Shown: piece by piece, positions 16,139-24,740 of the stretch | Layout: each line of letters opens with the position of its first letter | Numbering within the stretch: position 1 is the first letter of the stretch | Assembly (NCBI RefSeq): GCF_000423665.1 | Contig: NZ_KE384072.1 | Coordinates: 124,001 to 188,000 of the forward strand | Reading direction: 5' to 3' | Length of the DNA: 64,000 nt | Source: Solirubrobacter soli DSM 22325 | Lineage (GTDB): Bacteria > Actinomycetota > Thermoleophilia > Solirubrobacterales > Solirubrobacteraceae | Position numbers and translations under genes: made by a program | Notes under the pieces: generated by a model | Told to the model about the DNA's origin: nothing | Seen by the model: the letters and a program-made list of their open reading frames with translations, nothing else | The model's database searches: none

Positions 16139-17505
16139 GCGACCGGGCTGCGGTTGCCGTCGCGGTCGATCGCCCGCACACCCACCTGGTAGTCGTCCTT
16201 GTTGAGGTTCGGGATCGTCGCCTCGGTCACGGTCCCGAAGCGGCGCGAGTTCGTCCACAGCGGCTCGGTCGAGTCGCGCCAGACGACCTCGTAGCCGACC
16301 ACGTCAGGCTCGGGGTTCGCGTTCCAGCGCAGCGTGGTGTCGTAGCCGAGGCCTGAGGTGAGCATCCGCGCGTTCACCGGCGCCCGCGGCGCCCGCGCCA
16401 AAGCGGCCAGCGACGACCCGACCACCCGCGTCACCCGCGCGAGGTAGCGGAAGTCGACGAACTGCTCGAGGTCGCCGAACTGCTTGCCGTCCTCCACCCG
16501 CACGTCCTGGTGCTGGTGGTCGAAGTTCTCGAACGGCTCCGTGAATCGCACCCCGGGCCAGGCCCGCTGCAGGAACGACACCTGGTCGCCACTGCGCAGG
16601 AAGCGGTCGCGGCGCCAGACGAGCTTCACCCGCATCCCGGTCGCGTCGTTCTCGCCCGTCTCCTTGACGAAGCGGGCGAGCTGGCGCGAGACGCCGTCGT
16701 TCTCGCCGCCGATCGCCTGCCGCCGTGCGGTCTCGGCGGGCGTCTCCGCGGTCGGCACGCCCTCGGAGAAGAGCCGGATCGTCCGGTCGTCGCGCAGCCC
16801 GCTGCCGCCGACCGGGCTGCCGATGATGTCCATGTTCAGGACACCCTGGATGTTCATCCCCGCCTGCTTGGCGACCTCCGCGAAGTGATTGGAGCCGTAC
16901 AGCCCCTGCTCCTCACCCGCGTACGTGACGAAGACGATCGTCGCCTCCGTGGGCCGCGGCGCGAGCACCCGCGCGAGCTCGAGAACGGCGGACGTGCCGG
17001 AGCCGTCGTCGTTGGCGCCCGGCGCGTCGTCGGTCCCGTTCAGCACATCGGTCACGCGCGAGTCGTAGTGCGCGCCGACCACGTAGACGCGGTCAGCCGA
17101 GGCCGGGTCGGTTCCCTTCAACGTGGCGACGACATTGGTGATCGTCGTCGGGACCGGGATCCGTGACGCGACCGGCTGCACATAGCTCTGCAGCTCGACC
17201 GTCATCCGCCCGCCCGCGGTCTGCGCGATCTGGTCGAACTGGCCCTTGATGTAGTCGCGTGCGGCACCGATCCCGCGCGCCGGGTCGTCCTGCACCGACA
17301 GCGTGTGCCGCGTCCCGAATCCAACCAGCGCGTGGTCGTAGCGCTGCAGGCTGCGCGCATCGACCTGGTCGAGCGCCTGCCGCACATCGCGCGGCGGCCC
17401 CCACCACCCATCGTCATGGCGGTCTCCCACCGCCGGCCCGACAGCGACCCAACCCGCGACACCCACGGCAACCGCGGCCGTCAGACCCTTCCAGCGTCCA
17501 GACAT
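16114..17505 (-). CDS. Secreted M28 family zinc aminopeptidase with fibronectin-III-like tail
   Basis: A 463-residue exported peptidase. Residues 1-27 are a signal peptide (MSGRWKGL, hydrophobic, cleaved near VGD). The M28 metal ligands are all visible: His in GAHYDSR, bridging Asp in GANDDGSG, catalytic Glu and ligand Glu in AGEEQG, Asp in NMDIIG, and His in FDHQHQD. After residue 370 a fibronectin type III-like beta domain follows (LRWNANPEPDVVGYEVVWR). M28 exopeptidases remove N-terminal residues from peptides. The ATG at 17505 has a near-perfect ribosome site (GGGAGGA, 5 bases upstream), excluding the TTG four codons earlier. Confidence 0.9.
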   Translation of the reverse strand: MSGRWKGLTAAVAVGVAGWVAVGPAVGDRHDDGWWGPPRDVRQALDQVDARSLQRYDHALVGFGTRHTLSVQDDPARGIGAARDYIKGQFDQIAQTAGGRMTVELQSYVQPVASRIPVPTTITNVVATLKGTDPASADRVYVVGAHYDSRVTDVLNGTDDAPGANDDGSGTSAVLELARVLAPRPTEATIVFVTYAGEEQGLYGSNHFAEVAKQAGMNIQGVLNMDIIGSPVGGSGLRDDRTIRLFSEGVPTAETPAETARRQAIGGENDGVSRQLARFVKETGENDATGMRVKLVWRRDRFLRSGDQVSFLQRAWPGVRFTEPFENFDHQHQDVRVEDGKQFGDLEQFVDFRYLARVTRVVGSSLAALARAPRAPVNARMLTSGLGYDTTLRWNANPEPDVVGYEVVWRDSTEPLWTNSRRFGTVTEATIPNLNKDDYQVGVRAIDRDGNRSPVAYPIPASA

Positions 17506-17546
17506 GGTTCCTCCCAACCGACTCGGACGCCGGTGGGCCTACCCGC

Positions 17547-18095
17547 TCAGGTCCGCAGATGCACCCGCTGTCCTTGCGGGCCGAAGATCGCGAGCGCCTG
17601 GACCGGACCGTCGACGGCGCCCATCCAGTGCGGGGTCCAGGTGGAGAACTCGGCCGCCTCGCCCGGCTCGAGGATCAGATCGTCGTCGCCGAGCACGAGC
17701 CGCAGGCGCCCACTGAGGACGTAGATCCACTCGTGGCCTTCGTGGGTGCGGGCGTGCGGGACGGTGCGCTCGGGCGGGAAGGACATGTGGGCGACGACGA
17801 GGCCGCCGGGGGCGCTGCGCGAGAGGGGCCGGAACACGATGCCCTCGACGGTGCGGGGCTTCTCACGCACCCGCGGGTCGTGGGTGGCCGGCGCGAGCAG
17901 CTCGCCGACCTCGACGCCGAGCGCGTTCGCCAGCGGCGTCAGGTGGTCGAGCGCGAGGCGGCGTGCGCCGGACTCGAGCCGGCTCAGGGTCGAAGGCGCC
18001 ATCCCCGCACGCTCGGCGACTTCCTCCTGGCTGAGGCCGCGCTCGACGCGCAAGGCCTTCAGGCGGGCGCGGACCAGTTCGTCGGTGCTTGCCAT
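17547..18095 (-). CDS. XRE-cupin transcriptional regulator
   Basis: About 182 residues: an N-terminal HTH_3 (XRE) DNA-binding domain (LKALRVERGLSQEEVAERAGMAPSTLSRLES region) joined to a C-terminal cupin (PHARTHEGHEWIYVLSGRLRLVLG and FSTWTPHWMGA). This architecture is typical of regulators that sense a small metabolite in the cupin barrel. Two ATGs are possible, 18095 and 18116; both lie in an imperfectly repeated operator-like sequence and neither has a ribosome site, so the start is uncertain by 7 residues. Divergent from the thioredoxin-reductase-like gene, its likely target. Confidence 0.87.
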   Translation of the reverse strand: MASTDELVRARLKALRVERGLSQEEVAERAGMAPSTLSRLESGARRLALDHLTPLANALGVEVGELLAPATHDPRVREKPRTVEGIVFRPLSRSAPGGLVVAHMSFPPERTVPHARTHEGHEWIYVLSGRLRLVLGDDDLILEPGEAAEFSTWTPHWMGAVDGPVQALAIFGPQGQRVHLRT

Positions 18096-18116
18096 TTCGG
18101 CATGCCATCTTGCCAT
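18088..18116. promoter_or_regulatory. Repeated operator-like site between XRE-cupin and flavoprotein genes
   Basis: Direct repeat CTTGCCAT at 18088-18095 and 18109-18116, spaced 21 bases start to start (two helical turns), with the palindrome GGCATGCC at 18099-18106 between them. The site covers the regulator's start codon and lies 30 bases upstream of the divergent gene, so one bound complex could control both. Confidence 0.5.
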
Positions 18117-18145
18117 ATCGGTGCGGACACGCCACCCTCACCCCC

Positions 18146-18973
18146 ATGGACTTCGACTGCATCGTCGTCGGCGCCGGGCCCGCGGGCCTGAGCGCCGCGT
18201 TGACCCTCGGCCGCGCCCGTCGAACCGTGCTGGTGCTCGACAGCGGCGAGCCGCGCAACCACGCCGCCCGCGCCATGCACGGCGTGCTCGGCCACGACGG
18301 CCTCTCCCCCGCCGAGCTGCGCCGCCGCGGGATCGAGGAGGTCGCGCGCTACGGCGCCGAGGTGCGGCCCGCCGCCGTGAGCGCGGCGCGGGCGATCGAG
18401 GGCGGCTTCGAGCTCGACGGCATCACCGCGAGCACGATCGTGCTCGCGACCGGGCTGCTCGACGCCACGCCCGACGTCCCCGGCTTCGAAGCGATCTATG
18501 GCATCAGCGCCCACACCTGCCCGTACTGCGACGGGTGGGAGCACCGCGACGAGCGGATCGCCGTCTACGCCGGCGCCGAGGCGGCCGCGCACATGGGACC
18601 GCTCCTGCGCCAGTGGTCCGCCGACACGATCGTCCTCGACCCGGCCCAGGTCACCCGCTTCGTGCACCGCGACGGCCACCTGACCCACGTCGAACTGGCC
18701 GACGGGACGTCGCTCGAACGCGACGCGCTGTTCTTCAACGTCGCCATGCACCCGCGCGTGGATCTGGCGGTGCAACTGGGCTGCGAGCTGACCGAGGCGG
18801 GCTTCATCGCGTCGGCGGCGCAGGACCGCAAGACCACCGTCGACGGCGTCTACGCGGTCGGCAACTGCGCGGACCCGATGCTCAACGTGCCGATGTCGAT
18901 CGCCGACGGCGCCCGCGCCGCGGTCTTCATCAACGTCCACCTGCTCGTCGCCGACGGCATCCTCCACGTGTGA
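18146..18973 (+). CDS. Thioredoxin-reductase-like NAD(P)/FAD-dependent oxidoreductase
   Basis: A 275-residue single-subunit pyridine nucleotide-disulfide oxidoreductase: FAD motif VGAGPAGLSAALTLGRA at residues 8-24, ATG motif at VLATGLLD, a CxxC pair in HTCPYCDGWE, and the C-terminal FAD motif VYAVGNCADP. It is shorter than thioredoxin reductase: the NADPH domain glycine motif is degenerate (AVYAGAEAAAHMG), so it may use another partner. Members of this family occur beside XRE-cupin regulators. Starts at ATG 18146, directly before the FAD strand. Confidence 0.85.
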   Translation: MDFDCIVVGAGPAGLSAALTLGRARRTVLVLDSGEPRNHAARAMHGVLGHDGLSPAELRRRGIEEVARYGAEVRPAAVSAARAIEGGFELDGITASTIVLATGLLDATPDVPGFEAIYGISAHTCPYCDGWEHRDERIAVYAGAEAAAHMGPLLRQWSADTIVLDPAQVTRFVHRDGHLTHVELADGTSLERDALFFNVAMHPRVDLAVQLGCELTEAGFIASAAQDRKTTVDGVYAVGNCADPMLNVPMSIADGARAAVFINVHLLVADGILHV

Positions 18974-19003
18974 TTCGGCACACTTTCGGCGCACTTTTGT
19001 AAC

Positions 19004-19018
19004 GAACACGTCTTGTTC
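19004..19018. repeat. Short inverted repeat upstream of the DUF559 gene
   Basis: GAACA-CGTCT-TGTTC in the 64-base gap after the flavoprotein gene. It could be a regulator site or a weak hairpin. Nothing else in the gap is recognisable. Confidence 0.3.
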
Positions 19019-19037
19019 CGTCGCAGGCGGGCGGGCG

Positions 19038-19958
19038 ATGCTGCGGTTCATGTTCGAGCTGCATCAGCGAGTGATGGATTTGGTGCTTGAGGCCGAGAAA
19101 TCCATCACTCACCCCGACGTCCTGGTGGCGAAGCGGGCCGCGCGTGAGCACGGCGTGCTGACGCGGGCGGAGCTGCACGAGTGCGGGCTCGACGATGACG
19201 CGATCGGCGTGCGCGTTCGCAACGGGCGGCTGCATCGCCGGTTCACGGGCGTGTACGTGGTCGGCTACGAGGTGTTGTCGCTGGACGCGTGTTTTCTCGC
19301 TGCGGTGAAGGCATGCGGTCCCGACGCGGTGCTCAGTCACTTCTCAGCCGCCGTATTGCATCGCTTGCTCGAGTGGGATGCCCGCGCGCCGGAGGTGACG
19401 ACCCGGACGGCGCGCAAGCATCCAGGGCTGCGGACCCATCGCGCGAAGACGATCGAACGCTGCCACGTCAGGGGCATCCCGGTGACGCCCGTGCTGCGCA
19501 CGCTCATCGACCTCGCCGGCTCGCGGCTACCTGACGGCCGGTTGCGCCGCGCGGTCAACGAGGCGCTCAATCAGCGCGCGATCCGGCTCGCCGATCTCGT
19601 CTCGAGCCGCCATCGCGGCGCGCGACGCCTGCGCAAGATCGTCGCGTCGGCCGCGCCGACGATGAACGAGTTCGAGGACGCGCTGCTGGCGCTGCTCGTG
19701 GACGGTGGTCTCCCGATGCCGCTGGTCGGCCAGTGGTACCTCGGCTTCAAGCCCGACTTCCGTTGGCCGGAGCGGCGGGTGATCGTCGAGGCCGACGGCA
19801 GGCGGACGCACGATCAGGCGCTCGCGCGAGCGGACGACGCGGCGCGTCAGGCGGTGTTCGAAGCGCACGGGGAGACGGTCGTGCGCGTGTCCTGGCGACA
19901 GGTGACCCTTGAGCCGCGGGCGAGCCTGCGCCGGATCGAGCGCGCGCTTCAGGCATGA
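19038..19958 (+). CDS. AbiEi-like / DUF559 domain protein
   Basis: A protein of up to 306 residues with two parts: an N-terminal winged-helix of the AbiEi antitoxin type (VAKRAAREHGVLTRAELHECGLDDDAI) and a C-terminal DUF559 domain of the Vsr-like nuclease fold (PDFRWPERRVIVEADGRRTHDQ, with Asp, Glu and Lys-like positions). The family is strongly amplified in Solirubrobacterales; its role is unknown and no toxin partner lies next to it. Start is uncertain: ATG 19038, ATG 19050 or GTG 19126 are possible, and a palindromic repeat element at 19069-19110 lies between them, so the shorter version is plausible. Confidence 0.7.
   Translation: MLRFMFELHQRVMDLVLEAEKSITHPDVLVAKRAAREHGVLTRAELHECGLDDDAIGVRVRNGRLHRRFTGVYVVGYEVLSLDACFLAAVKACGPDAVLSHFSAAVLHRLLEWDARAPEVTTRTARKHPGLRTHRAKTIERCHVRGIPVTPVLRTLIDLAGSRLPDGRLRRAVNEALNQRAIRLADLVSSRHRGARRLRKIVASAAPTMNEFEDALLALLVDGGLPMPLVGQWYLGFKPDFRWPERRVIVEADGRRTHDQALARADDAARQAVFEAHGETVVRVSWRQVTLEPRASLRRIERALQA
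19069..19110. repeat. Palindromic dispersed repeat, copy 1
   Basis: Perfect 13-bp stem (19069-19081 with 19098-19110; core GTGATGGATTT/AAATCCATCAC) around a 16-nt loop. The right half (AGGCCGAGAAATCCATCACT) recurs with one change in copy 2 at 26550-26570. Low-GC core compared with the surroundings. It falls near the 5' end of the DUF559 gene. Confidence 0.7.
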
Positions 19959-20836
19959 GCGATCTCCTCGGCCACCTCACGCAGGCGCGCGACGACCGGC
20001 AGGTCGCGCCCGCGCGGCCAGGCGAGCGCGATGCCGACGGTCGGCTCCGGCGCCGTGAAGCGCCGGTAGACCGCGCCGGGCACGCGCAGCGTCCGCGAGC
20101 GCTCGAGCATGATGAAGCTCACGCCCGCGCCCTCGGCCACGGCGTGCACGAGCCGCTCCTCCTCGGGTTCCGTGCGCGTGACCGCCGGCCACAGACCGTC
20201 GCCGTAGACCGCGCCGAGCATCTCCTCCCACGGCCCCGGTCCGTGGTCGCGCGGCCACCACACGAGCGGCTCCCCGTGCAGGTCGGCGGGGTCGATCGCG
20301 CGGCGGCGGGCGAGCGGATGGGCCTTGGGGAGCACGCACACGAGCGGCTCGCGGGCCAGTTCGTGCTCCTCGATGCCCGGGTCCAGCAGCGGCGGGCGCA
20401 CGAAGGCGACGTCGATCAGGCCGTGCCGCAGCTGCTCCGCGTGCAGGCTCGTGTAGCCGACCGAAAGATCGAGGGCGACGTCCGGGTAGCGGGCGCGGAA
20501 GGCCTCGACGATCTCGCCGGCGAGGCCGCCGGTGAGCGAGCGGGTGAGCGAGAGCCGCAGCCGCCCGCGGGAGCCCGATCCGGCCGCGCGGGCACGCTCG
20601 GCGGCCTGGGCGGCGCGGGCGAGGACGTCGCGCGCGTCGTCGAGCAGCGCGATCCCGGCGGGTGTGAGCGCGACGCCGCGGCGGTTGCGGTCGAAGAGCC
20701 GCACGCCCAGCTCCTCCTCGAGCGCACGCACCTGTTGGGAGACGCTCGGCTGCGACAGGTGCAGCTGCTCGGCGGCGCGGCGGAAGTGCAGCTCCTCCGC
20801 GACGGCGACGAACGCTCGGAGTTGCCGCAGCTCCAC
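19949..20836 (-). CDS. LysR family regulator, probable controller of the P450-dikinase operon
   Basis: A 295-residue LysR-type regulator. Winged helix at residues 1-60 (MELRQLRAFVAVAEELHFRRAAEQLHLSQPSVSQQ region) and effector-binding domain from about 90 (GRLRLSLTRSLTGGLAGEIVEAF). The effector half resembles the BenM/CatM-like aromatic-responsive group in length and layout, though this is only an impression. GTG start at 20836 with TATCAT 7 nt upstream, so probably leaderless. It diverges from the P450-kinase operon with an 84-base gap, the classic arrangement for LysR activation of a neighbouring catabolic operon. Confidence 0.88.
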   Translation of the reverse strand: MELRQLRAFVAVAEELHFRRAAEQLHLSQPSVSQQVRALEEELGVRLFDRNRRGVALTPAGIALLDDARDVLARAAQAAERARAAGSGSRGRLRLSLTRSLTGGLAGEIVEAFRARYPDVALDLSVGYTSLHAEQLRHGLIDVAFVRPPLLDPGIEEHELAREPLVCVLPKAHPLARRRAIDPADLHGEPLVWWPRDHGPGPWEEMLGAVYGDGLWPAVTRTEPEEERLVHAVAEGAGVSFIMLERSRTLRVPGAVYRRFTAPEPTVGIALAWPRGRDLPVVARLREVAEEIAHA

Positions 20837-20843
20837 GAGGCCG

Positions 20844-20859
20844 ATGATAGGCGCTGCCT
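20844..20859 (-). promoter_or_regulatory. LysR promoter -10 box and adjoining inverted repeat
   Basis: On the minus strand TATCAT (20844-20849) is followed by 7 nt and the GTG at 20836. Directly behind it lies AGGC-GCT-GCCT (20849-20859), a short inverted repeat that could be the regulator's own binding half-site. For the divergent operon, TACCGT at 20906-20911 lies 9 nt before the P450 GTG. Confidence 0.4.
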
Positions 20860-20920
20860 TTCACAGACGCGCGAATTCGTCTTGATCCGCACAAGCGATC
20901 TGGCGTACCGTCGCGCCGCA

Positions 20921-22978
20921 GTGGAGGAGAGACCACTCAGCTGCTCGTTCCGCCCGTTCGAGCTCGCCGACCCGTTCGCGTTCTACGCCCGTGCCCGCGC
21001 CGAGGAGCCGGTGTTCTTCAGCGAGGCGCTCGGCTACTACGTCGTCACGCGCTACGCGGACATCCACGCGATCTTCAAAGCGCCGACGGTCTTCAGCTCG
21101 GAGAACACGCAGGCGCCCTACAAGCCACGACCGGCGGAGGTCGAGCGGGTGCTGGACGAGGGCGACTTCCGCGCTTACAGCGGGCTCTCGGGCCGCCAGC
21201 CGCCCGAGCACACCCGCCTGCGCGGGTTCATCGCCAAGGCGTTCACGCCACGGCGGGTCGCGGCGCTGGAGCCGCAGATCCGCGAGCTGACGACGACCAT
21301 GATCGACCGCTTCGCGTCGCGTGGGCACGCCGATCTCGTCGAGGCGCTCACCCACGAGCTCCCCGCGCTCGTGATCTTCCGGTTGCTCGGCATCCCCGAT
21401 GCGGACGTCCCACGCGTCAAGGAGTGGGCGGCGAGCCGGGTGTTCCTCAACTTCGGCGATCTGCCCGTGTCCGAGCAGGTCGCGCACGCCGAGAACCTCG
21501 TCCGCTACTGGCGCTACTGCATCGAGCTGATCGAGGCGCGCAAGCGCGAGCCGCGCGACGACCTGCCGTCGGCGCTGGTCGCGCTCGACGACGCGTCGAT
21601 CAGCCTCGACGAGATGGCCGGGCTGGTCTATGGGCAGCTCACCGCGGGGCATGAGACGACCTCGGCGCTGCTCGCGAGTGGCATCAAGGAGCTGCTGGGA
21701 CAACGTGAGCGGTGGGTGGAGCTCACGCGCGACGAGTCGCTGATCCCGACCGCGGTCGAGGAACTGCTGCGGCTCGTGGCGCCGGTGTTCGCGTGGAAGC
21801 GCCGCGTCAAGCAGGACACGCGGATCGGGGAGGTCACGCTGCCCGCGGGCGCGAACGTGCTGCTCCTGCTGGGCTCTGCCAACCACGACGACACCGTGTT
21901 CGCCGACCCCGAGGCGATCGACCTGCGGCGCGAGAACGCGCGCGGTCACCTCGCGTTCGGCCACGGCATCCACTTCTGCCTGGGCGCGTCACTGGCGCGG
22001 TTGGAGGCGCGCGTGGTCCTGGAGGAGCTGACCGCGCGCCTGCCCGGGCTGGAGCTCGTGCCCGGCCAGACGTTCGACTACCCGGCGAACACGACCTTCC
22101 GCGCGCCCGCCGCCGTGCACGTGCGCTGGCCGGTCCCGGTGCTGCCGTTGGAGGACTGCGCCGATGTCACGGTCGTGGGCGGGAAGGCGCTGAGCCTGGG
22201 CACGATGCTCCGCGCCGGGTTCCCGGTCCCGGGTGGGTTCGCGGTGACCACGCATGCGTTCGCGTCGGGCGGTGTGCCCGAGGCGGAGATCCGCGCGGCG
22301 TACGCGGCACTCGGCGACGACGTCCCGGTCGCCGTGCGCTCGAGCGCGACCTCCGAGGACGCCGTCGACGCCTCCTGCGCCGGCCAGTACGACACCTACC
22401 TGTGGGTCACGGGCGCCGACGAGGTGATCCGCCACGTCGAGCGCTGCTGGGGATCGATGAACACCGGCCGCGCGCTCGCCTACCGGCACGATCGGGGCAT
22501 CGACGAGCCGCTGATGGCCGTCGCCGTGCAGCGGATGGTGCCGGCGCGGGCGGCCGGGGTCGCGATGACCCTCAACCCCTCCAACGGCGACCGGTCGAAG
22601 ATCGCCGTCGAGGCCGCGCCGGGCGTCGGCGAGGCGGTCGTCGGCGGCGAGGTCACCCCCGACCACTACCTGGTCGACAAGGTGATGCTCGACGTCGTCT
22701 CCACCCGCCCCGTCACGGACTGTCTGAGCGCGGTCGAAGTGCGGCAGGTCGCGCGGTTGGCCAAGCTCGTCGAGCAGCACTACGGGCGCCCGCAGGACAT
22801 CGAGTGGGCGATCGACGCCTCCGGCGCGGTCTTCCTGCTCCAAGCGCGCCCTGAGACCGTCTGGGCGAACAAGCCGCTGCGCACCACGTCATACGCGACC
22901 GGGATCGGAAGCCTGGTCAGCACCCTCATCAACCCGCTGGCCCAGAGGAGGACCTCCGGTGTCGACGCCGACCATTAA
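20921..22978 (+). CDS. Cytochrome P450 fused to PEP-synthase-type ATP-grasp domain
   Basis: A 685-residue two-domain protein. Residues 1 to about 405 are a soluble bacterial P450: oxygen-activating I-helix AGHETT at 242-247, ExxR helix in EELLRLVAP, and heme loop FGHGIHFCLG with the ligand Cys353. From about 412 to 675 an ATP-grasp nucleotide-binding domain of PEP synthase/PPDK follows: VGGKALSLG (GGK at 420-422), VPGGFAVTT, VRSSATSEDA, AGVAMTLNPSNGD, GEAVVGGEVTPDHY, and the ending QDIEWAIDASGAVFLLQARPET. No stop or frameshift separates them. In the cre (p-cresol) pathway of Corynebacterium glutamicum, a dikinase first phosphorylates the phenol OH and a P450 then oxidises the alkyl group; here one kinase half and the P450 are one chain. 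No ferredoxin or reductase gene is nearby. GTG start at 20921. Confidence 0.9.
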   Translation: MEERPLSCSFRPFELADPFAFYARARAEEPVFFSEALGYYVVTRYADIHAIFKAPTVFSSENTQAPYKPRPAEVERVLDEGDFRAYSGLSGRQPPEHTRLRGFIAKAFTPRRVAALEPQIRELTTTMIDRFASRGHADLVEALTHELPALVIFRLLGIPDADVPRVKEWAASRVFLNFGDLPVSEQVAHAENLVRYWRYCIELIEARKREPRDDLPSALVALDDASISLDEMAGLVYGQLTAGHETTSALLASGIKELLGQRERWVELTRDESLIPTAVEELLRLVAPVFAWKRRVKQDTRIGEVTLPAGANVLLLLGSANHDDTVFADPEAIDLRRENARGHLAFGHGIHFCLGASLARLEARVVLEELTARLPGLELVPGQTFDYPANTTFRAPAAVHVRWPVPVLPLEDCADVTVVGGKALSLGTMLRAGFPVPGGFAVTTHAFASGGVPEAEIRAAYAALGDDVPVAVRSSATSEDAVDASCAGQYDTYLWVTGADEVIRHVERCWGSMNTGRALAYRHDRGIDEPLMAVAVQRMVPARAAGVAMTLNPSNGDRSKIAVEAAPGVGEAVVGGEVTPDHYLVDKVMLDVVSTRPVTDCLSAVEVRQVARLAKLVEQHYGRPQDIEWAIDASGAVFLLQARPETVWANKPLRTTSYATGIGSLVSTLINPLAQRRTSGVDADH

Positions 22979-24740
22979 GCGCTTCGCCAGCCCGTACGAC
23001 GACGCGCCGCCGCCCGAGGCCGCGGGGTGGGAGGAGCTCTACCCGTACTACCTGCACTTCCGGGAGGACCGGCGCGAGGCCGAGGAGGCGCGCTTCTGGT
23101 TCGCGGACACGCAGCACTGGCCGACGGTGTTCAAGCCGTTCGACACGATCACGGTCGAGTTCGCGATCCGCTGCCTCGGCCAGTACAACACGCGCCACTA
23201 CGTGATCCCGCCGGCGAACGGGATCGACTACCGCGTCCACAACGGCTACGTCTACATGTCGCCGGTCGGCGTGCCGGAGGAGGAGATCCCGGCGCGCGTG
23301 CCGGAGTTCCTCGAACGCGCGGGCTACTACTTCGCCAACTGGCCGTCGCTGCTGGAGAACTGGCACTCCAAGATCCGCGGGGTGATCGGCGAGCTCGAGG
23401 CGATCCGCTTCGAGCCGCTCCCCGAGCGGGTGCCGCTGGGTGACATCACGAGCGGCAAGGGCCTGGACCCGCACGCCGCGATGACCCATGACTACAACCG
23501 GCTGATCGAGCTGGCGTACACGGCGTTCCAGTACCACTTCGAGTTCCTCAATCTCGGCTACGTCGCCTACCTGGACTTCTTCGGCTTCTGCCAGGAGGCG
23601 TTCCCCGGGATCAGCGACCTCGGGATCGCGAAGATGGTCCAGGGCATCGAGGTCGACCTCTTCCGGCCCGACGACGAGCTCAAGCGGCTCGCGCTGCTGG
23701 CGGTCTCGCGCGACGTGGACGTCTCGCGCGGGCTCTCCGGCATCACCGACGAGGTCTGGCTGGACGCGTGGGAGGCGGCCAAGGACCCGTGGTTCAACTT
23801 CTCGTCGGGCAGCGGCATGTACAGCACCGACAAGGTCTGGCTGGACCACCTCGAGATCCCGTTCGGCTTCATGGCGGGGTACGTCGGGGAGCTGCGGGCG
23901 GGCAAGGACATCGCGCGGCCGACGGCGGCGATCAGCGCCGAGCGCGACCGGGTCACGAGCGAGTACCGCGCGCTGCTGCCCGCGGACGCGCAGGAGGCGT
24001 TCGACGCCAAGCTCGGGCTGTCGCGGCTCGTGTTCCCGTACGTCGAGAACCACAACTTCTACATCGAGCACTGGTCGCTCTCGCTGTTCTGGCGGCGCGT
24101 GCGGGAGCTCGGGCAGGTGCTGGCCGACGCCGGCTTCTGGGCGGACGCCGACGACATCTTCCTGCTGCGCCGCGACGAGGTCCCGCAGGCGCTCTTCGAC
24201 TACGGCAACGGCTGGGCCGTCGGGGCCGAGTGCGCGGGGCCGTACCACTGGCCGGCGGAGCTCGAGCGGCGCAAGGGCATCCTCGCCGCCTTGGGCTCCA
24301 AGCCGCCGCTGCCGGCGATGAACGAGCCGCCCGCGGTGGTCACCGAGCCGTTCACGATCATGCTCTATGGCATCACGTCCGAGCGGGTGGGTCAGTGGCT
24401 CTCGGGCGGCGAGTCCGACGCCGGGCTGAGTGGCATGGCAGCGTCGCCGGGCGCGGTCGAGGGCGTCGCGCGGGTCGTCCTGGACGCCGACGCGCTGGCC
24501 TCGATCCAGCCGGGCGAGATCCTCGTCTCGCGCATCACGGCGCCGTCCTGGGGGCCGGTGTTCAGCCAGATCTCGGCGGTGGTCACCGACATCGGCGGGA
24601 TGATGAGCCACGCCGCCATCGTCTGCCGCGAGTACGGCCTGCCGGCGGTCACCGGCACGGGCAGCGCGACGACGGCGATCCAGACGGGGCAGCGGATCCG
24701 CGTCGACGGCGACAGCGGGACGGTGACGCTGGTTTCGTGA
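22959..24740 (+). CDS. PEP-utilising (His-swivel) subunit of an aryl phosphate synthase-like dikinase
   Basis: A 593-residue protein. The long N-terminal part (1 to about 480), alpha-helical and aromatic-rich, would hold the acceptor substrate, as in rifampin phosphotransferase and phenylphosphate synthase. The C-terminal PEP-utilising mobile domain (about 485-593) has the phosphohistidine motif GGMMSHAAIV with His551 and the flanking GLPAVTGTG. It has no ATP-binding domain of its own, which the preceding fusion protein supplies; together they form a split dikinase. GTG start with a strong ribosome site (AGAGGAGG about 9 bases upstream), overlapping the previous gene by 20 bases. Counterpart of a CreH/CreI subunit (inference by domain match). 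Confidence 0.88.
   Translation: MSTPTIKRFASPYDDAPPPEAAGWEELYPYYLHFREDRREAEEARFWFADTQHWPTVFKPFDTITVEFAIRCLGQYNTRHYVIPPANGIDYRVHNGYVYMSPVGVPEEEIPARVPEFLERAGYYFANWPSLLENWHSKIRGVIGELEAIRFEPLPERVPLGDITSGKGLDPHAAMTHDYNRLIELAYTAFQYHFEFLNLGYVAYLDFFGFCQEAFPGISDLGIAKMVQGIEVDLFRPDDELKRLALLAVSRDVDVSRGLSGITDEVWLDAWEAAKDPWFNFSSGSGMYSTDKVWLDHLEIPFGFMAGYVGELRAGKDIARPTAAISAERDRVTSEYRALLPADAQEAFDAKLGLSRLVFPYVENHNFYIEHWSLSLFWRRVRELGQVLADAGFWADADDIFLLRRDEVPQALFDYGNGWAVGAECAGPYHWPAELERRKGILAALGSKPPLPAMNEPPAVVTEPFTIMLYGITSERVGQWLSGGESDAGLSGMAASPGAVEGVARVVLDADALASIQPGEILVSRITAPSWGPVFSQISAVVTDIGGMMSHAAIVCREYGLPAVTGTGSATTAIQTGQRIRVDGDSGTVTLVS

Noticed and set aside
19038-20836. Toxin-antitoxin pair made by the DUF559 protein and the LysR gene
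   Set aside because: They converge, the LysR protein is a full-length regulator, and no toxin fold is present.
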